Source of the DNA: Candidatus Margulisiibacteriota bacterium
Lineage (GTDB): Bacteria; Margulisbacteria; Termititenacia; Termititenacales; Termititenacaceae
Assembly (NCBI GenBank): GCA_031279615.1
Contig: JAITIE010000116.1
Coordinates: 1 to 8,813 of the forward strand
Reading direction: 5' to 3'
Length of the DNA: 8,813 nt
Below are positions 1-5,281 of the stretch, one piece after another. A program made the translations under genes and the position numbers. The notes below the pieces were generated by a model, which did not search any database, had not been told where the DNA came from, and saw nothing but the letters and a program-made list of their open reading frames with translations. Within the stretch, counting starts at the first letter, position 1. Each line of letters starts with the position of its first letter.

Positions 1-928
1 GCATGGCCTTTTTCCCCGGAATATCGTTGTCAAATTTATATATCAGGATGGTCTTAAACGCGCTGGTGTTGCCGGCATTGTCCACGGTCTGTATTTCTAA
101 ATTGTATATGCCTGCCGCGGTCAATGCCGTCGGCGTAAACAATGTGCCGGTTTGAAATGTGGTCGTGCCGTTCCAGCGCACATTGTAGCCCCTGACGCCG
201 GACGCATTTGTGCCGGCTGTGCCGGCATCCGCTGCCGCCGCCCAGGTCTGCGTGTTCATCGCGCTGACATTAGCGCTCGTCCACTCTACAGTGGTAAGAG
301 CTGTGCCGGTTTGATTGGGCGCGTCGGGATCATATTTATATGTAAGTATAGTTTTATATGCGCTGGTGTTTCCCGCGTTATCCACGGTCTGTATTTCTAG
401 ATTGTATATGCCCGCCGCGGTCAAGGCCGTCGGTGTGTATGACGTTCCCGTCTGTAATGTGGTCGCGCCATTCCAGCGCACATTGTAGCCTTTGATACCA
501 GAAGCATTTGTGCCAACCGTGCCGATGTCCGTTGCCGCCGTCCAGGTCCGTGCGCCCGCCGCGTCAGCGTTGACATTTGTCCAGTCCACCGTGGTCAATC
601 CTGTGCTGCTCTGACCTGGAGCGTTAGGATCGTATTTATATGTAAGGATAGTTTTGTATGCGCTGGTGTTTCCCGCATTATCCACGGTCTGTATTTCTAG
701 ATTGTATATGCCTGCCGCGCTCAAGGCCGCCGGTGTGTATGATGTTCCGGTTTGGTATGTAGTAGACCCGTTCCAGCGCACATTGTAACCTTTGACGCCG
801 GAGACATCCAAGCCCGTGCCTACATCTGTTGCCGCCGTCCAACTTCTTGTCCCCGCAGCGTTGGCGTTAACGCTCGTCCAGTCTATTGTGGTCAGAGCTG
901 TGGATGTTTGGTTGGGAGGAGTTGTATC
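1..928 (-). repeat. Tandem 300-bp coding repeats (three full units, fourth starting at the edge)
   Basis: Reading leftward, unit 1 is 928-632 (297 bp, one codon short), unit 2 is 631-332 (300 bp), unit 3 is 331-32 (300 bp) and unit 4 begins at 31. Each encodes about 100 residues running from an Asp-x-x-x-Pro linker through DWTS/EWTS, a GYNVRWNG strand and the QTVDNAGNTSA strand. The second half of each unit is nearly identical at DNA level: the block at 61-118 recurs at 361-418 and 661-718. The first half (Asp/Gly-rich turn) differs more. This suggests recent duplication or recombination among the repeats. Confidence 0.95.
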
Positions 929-1933
929 ATAGGTAATGCGTGCGAAGCCGTGGCCGCTCCTCTCGCCTTGCGTCGTCGTGCCGTTGCTGACACCGCCGGT
1001 ATAGCAAGTGCCTCCGCCGCCGCCAGCGCCGCCGCTTCCGCCATTACCTCCATAATAACCAGAACCGCCGCCGCCGCCGGAACTAGCGTCGGCGCCGTAT
1101 AGCTTTTTCGAGGAGTTATAATTTGTCCCGCTGGGACTGCCCGCGTACGATGTGCTGGAGCCCTGTCCGCCACCACCGCCTGCCACTATGAGCGGCGGAG
1201 AACCAGAGCTAAATGTTTCTCCCGATTGACTGACAAGCCCCGTTAATAAAGATTTAAGGGTTATATCGACAACCATAGGACTGTGTCCAGTTCTAGCTAC
1301 GGCGCGTATTCCCCAGACATCTCCTACTTGGCCGGACCCATAAACAGTCTTAGTTACATCACTAGAAATGCTGCTGCCATAGTCAATCTCAGAAACATCT
1401 ACTCCATTTTTTTGCAGATATATCCGAACACACCCAGTTCCATGATTGCTTTTAGATATAAGTAGTGTTATTGATACAGATGTGGAGCTTGCCGGACCTA
1501 TGGTGTAGCTATAAGACCCGGCTGCGCTAGCCACAAACTGGCTTCCAACCGGAATTACTTGGGTAGGCTCAACATATTGATAATTGGATATATATGAAAG
1601 CCCGCCGCCGCCATAAGTCGTTCCTTTTCCTGCCTTTAAATAACCGCCTGCTGTGCCTGTTGGTTTCCCGCCAACATACACGCGTATTGTTTGGTTGGCG
1701 GCTAAAGTTATTGTCCCGGAAGCATAACCGCCTTTTCCTCCGTTGGTTCCGCCTCCTTGCGCTCCCCAGACTTCAAGTTTGTAAGTGCCGGCGCGCGGGG
1801 CGGTGAATGTTTGCTCTTCGCCAGTGTAGGAAAAATCCGCTGTAGCCGCGACAACGTTAGCGCACAAAAAAAATAACAGCAGTCCCGCCGGGAAACAAAA
1901 GCGCCGGAGACGGGCGCGCGCGGATGGTAACAT
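1..1933 (-). CDS. Secreted glycine-rich surface protein with Ig-like tandem repeats (C-terminus beyond window)
   Basis: Reading leftward from the ATG at 1933, the frame stays open for 644 codons to the window edge, so the gene is 3'-incomplete. Residues 1-30 form a Sec signal peptide: an Arg-rich start, a Leu/Phe core and an Ala-rich cleavage region (VVAA). Residues about 33-112 and 246-335 look like the two halves of a Gly_rich domain (ALK-like glycine-rich family): TFTAPRAGTYKLEVWGAQGG begins it, a GGKGG loop and VYVGG strand follow, and LIVAGGGGG resumes after about 130 inserted residues. From residue 336 there are 100-residue repeats ending in IYNLEIQTVDNAGNTSA, an Ig/Fn3-like beta-sandwich pattern. 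A Shine-Dalgarno (AAGGGGG) precedes the ATG. The protein is inferred to be exported and probably surface-exposed; its ligand or role is unknown. No lipobox is present, because Cys24 is preceded by FFL. Confidence 0.87.
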   Translation of the reverse strand, partial: MLPSARARLRRFCFPAGLLLFFLCANVVAATADFSYTGEEQTFTAPRAGTYKLEVWGAQGGGTNGGKGGYASGTITLAANQTIRVYVGGKPTGTAGGYLKAGKGTTYGGGGLSYISNYQYVEPTQVIPVGSQFVASAAGSYSYTIGPASSTSVSITLLISKSNHGTGCVRIYLQKNGVDVSEIDYGSSISSDVTKTVYGSGQVGDVWGIRAVARTGHSPMVVDITLKSLLTGLVSQSGETFSSGSPPLIVAGGGGGQGSSTSYAGSPSGTNYNSSKKLYGADASSGGGGGSGYYGGNGGSGGAGGGGGTCYTGGVSNGTTTQGERSGHGFARITYDTTPPNQTSTALTTIDWTSVNANAAGTRSWTAATDVGTGLDVSGVKGYNVRWNGSTTYQTGTSYTPAALSAAGIYNLEIQTVDNAGNTSAYKTILTYKYDPNAPGQSSTGLTTVDWTNVNADAAGARTWTAATDIGTVGTNASGIKGYNVRWNGATTLQTGTSYTPTALTAAGIYNLEIQTVDNAGNTSAYKTILTYKYDPDAPNQTGTALTTVEWTSANVSAMNTQTWAAAADAGTAGTNASGVRGYNVRWNGTTTFQTGTLFTPTALTAAGIYNLEIQTVDNAGNTSAFKTILIYKFDNDIPGKKAM

Positions 1934-1942
1934 TTAGATATA

Positions 1943-1949
1943 CCCCCTT
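1943..1949 (-). promoter_or_regulatory. Ribosome binding site of the surface-protein gene
   Basis: On the minus strand AAGGGGG lies 9 bases before the ATG at 1933. It selects this start, which is also the one that gives a complete signal peptide. A similar G-rich site precedes parA. Confidence 0.7.
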
Positions 1950-2002
1950 GTTAGAATTGACTAACTTTCGCTAAGCACAGACTGACCAATAACGTTTTGC
2001 CT

Positions 2003-2074
2003 GTAGACGAAACACCCCGCCAAAACTGCATTACTCTGTAATGTAGCCTTGCGGCTACTTCACTGCTGGTCTAC
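2003..2074. other. Nested inverted repeats (possible three-way junction in the surface-gene leader)
   Basis: An outer stem, GTAGAC (2003-2008) with GTCTAC (2069-2074), encloses two hairpins: CATTAC-TCT-GTAATG (2029-2043) and GTAGCC-TTGC-GGCTAC (2043-2058), which share one base. The layout resembles a multibranched RNA. If transcribed with the surface-protein gene it would lie about 70-140 nt before the start codon. I do not recognise it as a known riboswitch class. Confidence 0.4.
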
Positions 2075-2283
2075 GCGCAGCCGACGGCGGCAGCGTATGC
2101 TGAGCGGAGCCGAAGGGAGCGAGGCAGATGTGACAAAATATATCGCGCGCGGATGTCAGCAAGGCATTTGCCACGTCAAAGACTGACACGCTATATGTAG
2201 TGTGTTTATGTTGTATTGAACTGCTATTAGTAGCGTGGGGGGGGGGTGATTGCCATCGATCTTGAATTCAAAAATTTCTTCAT
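2055..2283 (-). pseudogene. Possible phase-variable small ORF broken at a ten-C tract
   Basis: A minus-strand ATG at 2283 follows GGGGG by five bases and begins MKKFLNSRSMAITPPP, then stops at 2227 after 18 codons. The frame crosses a run of ten Cs (Gs at 2237-2246 on the + strand). With one C fewer, the frame would stay open to a TAG at 2055-2057, giving 75 residues including SVFDVANALLTSARDIF. The good ribosome site, the MKK start and the long open alternative frame favour a real but switched-off or miscounted gene; the peptide matches no family I know. It may also be non-coding leader sequence, as the GC-rich 2055-2160 part is open by chance more often. Confidence 0.3.
2237..2246. repeat. 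G10 homopolymer tract
   Basis: Ten consecutive Gs on the + strand. Mononucleotide G/C tracts of this length slip during replication and are the usual engine of phase variation in bacterial surface-gene loci. It lies about 300 bp before the surface-protein start and inside the small minus-strand ORF. Confidence 0.9.
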
Positions 2284-2330
2284 ACAAACCCCCGTTTTTT
2301 TTGTACAGCGCTATGCCGCATTCGCTTTGG

Positions 2331-2382
2331 GTAAAGATATTTGCCGCGCCTAGCTTACATCAAGTGTAAAGAATATCTTTGC
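2331..2382. repeat. Inverted repeat with an inner hairpin
   Basis: AAAGATATT (2333-2341) pairs perfectly with AATATCTTT (2372-2380). One further wobble and one further G-C pair extend it to 11 pairs if the + strand is the RNA; the minus strand would have an A-C mismatch there. The 30-base interior carries a smaller TTACA/TGTAA hairpin (2355-2369). It could be an operator dyad or an RNA hairpin. Confidence 0.5.
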
Positions 2383-2398
2383 AGTATTCTCCATTCAA
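2370..2398 (-). promoter_or_regulatory. Candidate promoter facing the small ORF and surface gene
   Basis: On the minus strand TTGAAT (2398-2393) and TATTCT (2375-2370) are 17 bp apart, with five and four matches to the sigma-70 hexamers. Transcription would start near 2363, about 80 nt before the small ORF and 430 nt before the surface-protein start. The -10 overlaps the inverted repeat at 2372-2380, which could let a regulator or structure act on it. Confidence 0.35.
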
Positions 2399-2453
2399 AA
2401 AAATCAGACACTTACAAAAAAGTATATACCCGCTTATTGCAAAAATATACATG

Positions 2454-2481
2454 TTGACACATCGATATTTTGTGGGAGAAT
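2454..2481 (+). promoter_or_regulatory. Candidate + strand promoter upstream of the paired hairpins
   Basis: A perfect TTGACA (2454-2459) is followed after 16 bp by GAGAAT (2476-2481), which keeps the most important A and T of the -10. Transcription would begin near 2488 and run through the two hairpins at 2540-2601. No + strand gene follows, so a transcript from here would be a small RNA or antisense to the glmU-like 3' end. Confidence 0.4.
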
Positions 2482-2487
2482 ACATAT

Positions 2488-2605
2488 GCTTTTTTACTCT
2501 TGAAAATCTAAAACGGAATTGTTCTCTCATACCTTATTACGGTGGCTGAGGTTCTCGAAGCCACCGACAACCGCTCCATTCGAGAGCCTCATGGAGCGGT
2601 TTCTA
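2488..2605 (+). ncRNA. Possible small RNA with two loop-complementary hairpins
   Basis: Hypothetical transcript of roughly 115 nt from the promoter-like site at 2454-2481. It has an AT-rich unstructured 5' part, then an 8-bp hairpin (2540-2566) and an 11-bp hairpin (2569-2601) ending in a short U run (GGTTTCT). The loops pair 11 of 11 on the + strand counting one G-U, against 10 of 11 on the minus strand, which mildly favours + as the functional strand. Ends are estimated; there is no strong terminator U tract. Confidence 0.3.
2540..2601. repeat. Two adjacent hairpins with complementary 11-base loops, at the glmU-like 3' end
   Basis: Hairpin 1: CGGTGGCT (2540-2547), loop GAGGTTCTCGA (2548-2558), AGCCACCG (2559-2566). 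Hairpin 2: AACCGCTCCAT (2569-2579), loop TCGAGAGCCTC (2580-2590), ATGGAGCGGTT (2591-2601). Both stems are perfect and unrelated, while the loops are reverse complements apart from one position. The glmU-like stop codon (2591-2589) lies at the stem-loop border of hairpin 2. As an operon 3' end it could stop transcription or protect the mRNA, but neither strand has a strong T run. Confidence 0.8.
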
Positions 2606-3326
2606 TAGCCGCTTCAGCTTTTTTCAAATCCTCTATGTCATTAATACCCTGCACTTGCAGATAGTCGTCTATTATTAAAGTCCCGATTTTTTTCCCCGCG
2701 CCGACCATAATGCCGATCACATCGGTCAGGTAATATTCTTTTTGGTCGTTCTGATTTTTAATTTGTTTCAGCGCGGCAAATAATTCCGCGGTGTTGAAAC
2801 AATAAATTCCACTGTTGATTTCCCGTATGGCTTTTTCGGTTTCCGTAGCGTCGCGGTACTCCACGATGCGCTCGACATAACCGGTGGAGTTACGCACGAT
2901 GCGTCCGTAATGTTTGGGGTCGTCCAACCGGACGGTCAAAATCATACCGGCGAGATTGTCCTGCCGGTATTTGGCCAGTAAAGTCCGCACGGTTTCCGCA
3001 CGGAGTAACGGCACGTCGCCGCACAATATCAAGGTAACACCGGAATAGTTTTTTAAAACCGGCTCGACCGCCATAACCGCATGTCCGGTGCCCAATTGCT
3101 CTTTTTGTTCGGCATAAATAACGTTAAAATTTCGCGTAACTTCACGAACTTTTGCGGCTTGGTGGCCGATAACCAGGTAAACCTCATCTGGCGAGATTTG
3201 CTTGACCATATCCAGCACGCGGCAAATCATTGGCTGTCCTTTGACCTCGTGCAGGACCTTGGCCAGCCCGGATCTCATGCGCGTGCCTTTGCCTGCCGCT
3301 AAAATTATAACTTTGGTATTTTCCAT
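2589..3326 (-). CDS. glmU: GlmU-type UDP-GlcNAc pyrophosphorylase, uridylyltransferase domain only
   Basis: The family's N-terminal domain transfers UMP from UTP to GlcNAc-1-phosphate to make UDP-GlcNAc, the cytoplasmic precursor of peptidoglycan and LPS. Visible motifs are LAAGKGTRM (residues 9-17), KVLH, QLGTGHAV, CGDVPLL, EINSGIY and EYYLTD, in the family order. The usual Pro before KVLH is Ala. At 245 residues it is about half of bifunctional GlmU (around 456): it ends in the linker helix, and no left-handed beta-helix acetyltransferase follows in any nearby frame. Acetylation of GlcN-1-P would need a separate enzyme. It starts 7 bp after the proB stop, with an AGAGG ribosome site overlapping that stop codon, so the two form an operon. 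A related sugar nucleotidyltransferase specificity cannot be excluded. Confidence 0.92.
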   Translation of the reverse strand: MENTKVIILAAGKGTRMRSGLAKVLHEVKGQPMICRVLDMVKQISPDEVYLVIGHQAAKVREVTRNFNVIYAEQKEQLGTGHAVMAVEPVLKNYSGVTLILCGDVPLLRAETVRTLLAKYRQDNLAGMILTVRLDDPKHYGRIVRNSTGYVERIVEYRDATETEKAIREINSGIYCFNTAELFAALKQIKNQNDQKEYYLTDVIGIMVGAGKKIGTLIIDDYLQVQGINDIEDLKKAEAAIETAP

Positions 3327-3333
3327 AAAGCCT

Positions 3334-4122
3334 CTACTTCACCGCTCTAAACCAGGTGCTGTCCGTTTTGTGTTCCAGCGCGTCAAATAAAATATTCCGG
3401 CGCAGGCCGTTGACGATGTAAGTTTCCACACCGGCCTTTGTCGCCAGTTCCTCGGCCTGCACTTTGGAAAACATGCCGCCCGTGCCTTTGTGCGAGCCGA
3501 CGCCGCCGGCCATCTTGATAATCTCCGGCGTGACTTTGTCCACGACGCGCAGGAGACGGGCGCGGGGATGCGCGCGCGGATCGCTGTCGTAGAGGCCATC
3601 GATGTCCGTCAGCATCAGCAGTTTATGGGCTTTGACCAGAGCCGCGACGCGCGCGGACAGCGTGTCATTGTCGCCAAATTTTATTTCCTCCACGACCACC
3701 GAGTCATTTTCGTTGATGATCGGTATCGTCCGCATCCGCAAAAGTTGTTCGATAGTATTACGGAGATTTTGCGCGCGTTCTTTATTCGACGTGGCAAAGG
3801 CTGTTAACAGCACCTGCCCCGCCGGTATCGGCCGCAAAAATTTAGTGTAATAATTCATCAGCAAAGACTGACCGACCGCCGCCGCCGCCTGTTTTTGCGG
3901 AATAGTTCGGCGCGTGAAATCAATCTTCAGCCGCTCCATGCCGCAGACTACCGCGCCGGAAGACACGAGAATAATTTGTTTGCCCTGTTTGTGCAGTTTT
4001 TTGACCTGCGCGGCGATGCGCCGGAAACTCCGCCGGTCTAAACGCCCGCGCGCGTCCGTCAGCACATTGGAGCCGATTTTGATAACGATGCGTTCCCCCG
4101 TCATATATTTAAATGTTCGCAT
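3334..4122 (-). CDS. proB: Glutamate 5-kinase without PUA domain
   Basis: Phosphorylates glutamate to gamma-glutamyl phosphate, the first step of proline synthesis. The amino-acid kinase fold is complete: IVIKIGSNVLTD near the N-terminus, VSSGAVVCGM, RNTIEQLL, INENDSV, FGDNDTLSARVA, LLMLTDIDGLYDSDPR, and the C-terminal GTGGMFSKVQAEELA. At 262 residues it matches the single-domain form; the C-terminal PUA domain of the roughly 370-residue form is absent. First gene of a two-gene operon with the glmU-like gene. proA is not in the window. The start is uncertain: the ATG at 4122 and the in-frame ATG at 4104 both lack a good Shine-Dalgarno, and both leave the kinase motifs intact. Confidence 0.95.
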   Translation of the reverse strand: MRTFKYMTGERIVIKIGSNVLTDARGRLDRRSFRRIAAQVKKLHKQGKQIILVSSGAVVCGMERLKIDFTRRTIPQKQAAAAVGQSLLMNYYTKFLRPIPAGQVLLTAFATSNKERAQNLRNTIEQLLRMRTIPIINENDSVVVEEIKFGDNDTLSARVAALVKAHKLLMLTDIDGLYDSDPRAHPRARLLRVVDKVTPEIIKMAGGVGSHKGTGGMFSKVQAEELATKAGVETYIVNGLRRNILFDALEHKTDSTWFRAVK

Positions 4123-4147
4123 ATCTGCTAAAATATTACAATTATTG

Positions 4148-4204
4148 TTCTTTGCGGAGTATGAGAAGCCACCACGCGCGGAGGCAAAGAATATTTACTC
4201 CGCA
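4148..4204. repeat. Overlapping, mutually exclusive inverted repeats between proB and queF
   Basis: Stem A pairs TTCTTTGC (4148-4155) with GCAAAGAA (4184-4191). Stem B pairs TGCGGAGTA (4153-4161) with TACTCCGCA (4196-4204). They share bases 4153-4155, so both cannot form fully at once. The site lies in the 100-bp region between divergent proB and queF and may be a shared operator or a leader switch for either gene. Confidence 0.55.
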
Positions 4205-4222
4205 TGAAAATCGAGTTGTTTT

Positions 4223-4630
4223 ATGGCTGAAGCAGAAGGATTAAAATTATCATTTGCCGCGCCGGACAAAATTGCGCCGGAGACGCTGGAAGTTTTTCCG
4301 TATATTTTGCCGGAATTAAAAACCGGCCGGATACCTGACCAGCTGGTCACTTATACGACCAAGGAATTTTCCGCGGTGTGCCCTTTTTCCGGCCTGCCGG
4401 ACACCGCCACGGTCACAATCGAATACGTGCCGGCGAAAAAAGTCCTCGAATTGAAATCTCTAAAATATTATTTTCTGTCTTACCGCAATGTCGGGATTTA
4501 TCAGGAGCACGCCACGCAAAAAATTTTCGCGGACTTGCAAAAAATTTTGCGCCCCCAAAAACTCAAAGTAACCACGATTTACAACACCCGCGGCGGGATT
4601 GACACGACCTGCGTGATCGAAAAAACCTAA
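4223..4630 (+). CDS. queF: NADPH-dependent 7-cyano-7-deazaguanine (preQ0) reductase
   Basis: Reduces the nitrile of preQ0 to the aminomethyl group of preQ1, a late step in making the queuosine base for tRNA. At 135 residues it is the short single-domain (YkvM-like) form of the T-fold family. Visible are the active-site Cys53 in SAVCPFSGLPD, Asp60, the QueF motif ELKSLKYYF (Glu76 and on), and YRNVGIYQEHA with Glu95-His96 that bind the substrate. The ATG at 4223 has only a weak GAG upstream. The other queuosine genes are not in the window. A preQ1 riboswitch would be the expected control, but none of the known classes is recognisable in the leader. Confidence 0.95.
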   Translation: MAEAEGLKLSFAAPDKIAPETLEVFPYILPELKTGRIPDQLVTYTTKEFSAVCPFSGLPDTATVTIEYVPAKKVLELKSLKYYFLSYRNVGIYQEHATQKIFADLQKILRPQKLKVTTIYNTRGGIDTTCVIEKT

Positions 4631-4638
4631 AATTTGCT

Positions 4639-4667
4639 TTGACAAATACGATACTATATCGTATAAT
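4639..4667 (+). promoter_or_regulatory. Consensus sigma-70 promoter of vapBC
   Basis: TTGACA (4639-4644) and TATAAT (4662-4667) are both perfect and 17 bp apart, the optimal arrangement. The expected start point, 7-8 bases after the -10, falls at 4674-4675, on or next to the A of the vapB ATG at 4675. The mRNA is therefore probably leaderless. Such a strong promoter would need repression, which the overlapping palindrome supplies. Confidence 0.88.
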
Positions 4668-4676
4668 ACTGCGTAT
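4646..4676 (+). promoter_or_regulatory. Operator-like palindromes in the vapBC promoter
   Basis: ATACGATA (4646-4653), CTA, TATCGTAT (4657-4664) is a perfect 8-bp dyad covering the spacer and most of the -10 box. A shorter dyad, ATAC-TGC-GTAT (4666-4676), covers the start point and ATG; the centres are 16 bp apart and both have ATAC/GTAT outer ends. Ribbon-helix-helix antitoxins usually bind such repeats with the toxin to repress their own operon, so this is the likely VapBC operator. Confidence 0.7.
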
Positions 4677-4878
4677 GAAAGTAACCGCCATTATTCCAGA
4701 CAAGCTGGTCAACGAAGTAAAAACTTACTCCCGCAGTTCCACAATCACGGCAGCTATTACGCTTGCTTTAAAAGACTGGCTGGCTGTTTATCATCTCAAA
4801 AACTTAAACCAAAAAATCCAAAAAAACCCTATAATTATTAAAAATGGCGCTAAACTCCGCCGTCTAAACAGAACTTAA
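4675..4878 (+). CDS. vapB: Ribbon-helix-helix antitoxin (VapB type)
   Basis: A 67-residue protein. The N-terminal strand KVTAIIPDKLV is followed by two helices (NEVKTYSRSSTITAAITLALKD in outline), the pattern of MetJ/Arc ribbon-helix-helix DNA-binding domains. The basic Lys/Asn-rich tail (from about residue 40) would wrap and inhibit the toxin. An earlier in-frame TTG at 4639 is the -35 box itself and would lie before the transcription start, so the ATG at 4675 is preferred. There is no Shine-Dalgarno, in line with a leaderless message. It is followed by the PIN toxin after 2 bp. Confidence 0.85.
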   Translation: MKVTAIIPDKLVNEVKTYSRSSTITAAITLALKDWLAVYHLKNLNQKIQKNPIIIKNGAKLRRLNRT

Positions 4879-4880
4879 TA

Positions 4881-5267
4881 ATGTTAATACTGGACACTTC
4901 CGTTTGGATAGAATTTTTAAGACAAAGCCCTCCATATACCAAAAACATTAGCAAACTGCTGGAGAGCAAAGAAATCCTGGCTGTGGAATGTATCTTTGCC
5001 GAATTACTGCAAGGCGCAAATACTAAACAAGAAAAGCGGATAATCCTGCAATATTGGGAATATCTGCCCAAAATCAATCTGCCGCAAGCTATGCTGGACG
5101 CCGGTTTATACTCCAGCAGTAACAAATTACCGTCCAAAGGCATCGGTTTAATTGACGCGGTCATTTTAATGCACGCCCTGTACAGCAAGGTTAAAATATG
5201 GACTTTAGACAAAAAATTCCAAAAAATTATTCCCCAAGAATTATTGTACAACGAACTAACCGGATAA
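4881..5267 (+). CDS. vapC: PIN-domain ribonuclease toxin (VapC)
   Basis: A 128-residue PIN domain. VapC toxins are Mg2+-dependent RNases that cut tRNA or rRNA to arrest translation. The four acidic residues are in place: Asp5 (LILDTSVWIEFL), Glu41 (FAELLQGA), Asp92 (GIGLIDAVIL) and Asp110 (TLDKKF). It starts 2 bp after the vapB stop without its own Shine-Dalgarno, which suggests translational coupling and keeps toxin output below antitoxin output. It converges on fabF with a 14-bp gap and no visible terminator, so read-through would be antisense to fabF. The module appears intact and active. Confidence 0.93.
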   Translation: MLILDTSVWIEFLRQSPPYTKNISKLLESKEILAVECIFAELLQGANTKQEKRIILQYWEYLPKINLPQAMLDAGLYSSSNKLPSKGIGLIDAVILMHALYSKVKIWTLDKKFQKIIPQELLYNELTG

Positions 5268-5281
5268 ATTGGGAGTGTAAA

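Larger units (their letters stand above)
1934..2588. other. 655-bp intergenic region rich in secondary structure
   Basis: No conventional gene is supported here. Positions 1990-2160 are GC-rich with several nested dyads; 2161-2500 is AT-rich. Reading right to left it holds two hairpins with complementary loops (2540-2601), a + strand promoter-like site (2454-2481), an inverted repeat (2331-2382), a minus-strand promoter candidate (2398-2370), and a small minus-strand ORF with a ten-base C tract (2283-2227, longer if the tract changes length). It separates the 3' end of the proB-glmU operon from the surface-protein gene, so its left part is probably that gene's 5' untranslated leader. Confidence 0.75.

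Noticed and set aside
1..928. CRISPR-like array
   Set aside because: The 300-bp periodicity is in-frame coding repeat, with no short identical repeats separated by unique spacers.
152..1806. Plus-strand and other-frame ORFs at 152-400, 752-1102, 1283-1465, 1594-1806 and minus 892-1176
   Set aside because: They lie inside the minus-strand surface-protein frame, which has a signal peptide, domain pattern and repeats. Their Cys/Arg/Ala-rich products are shadows of the repeats.
1934..2160. Cyclic-di-GMP or similar riboswitch before the surface gene
   Set aside because: Fragments such as AGGCAAAAC and CCGCAAGG recall known motifs, but the order and spacing do not fit.
4123..4222. preQ1 riboswitch upstream of queF
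   Set aside because: The compact C-rich hairpin with an A-rich tail of class I, and the layouts of other classes, are not recognisable; only the dyads at 4148-4204 are present.
4204..4230. Eight-codon leader ORF overlapping the queF start
   Set aside because: It has no ribosome site and no regulatory codon run; short ORFs of this length arise by chance.
4639..4674. TTG start for the antitoxin at 4639
   Set aside because: This TTG is part of the -35 box and would precede the transcription start; MKVTAIIPDKL from the ATG at 4675 fits the ribbon-helix-helix family start.
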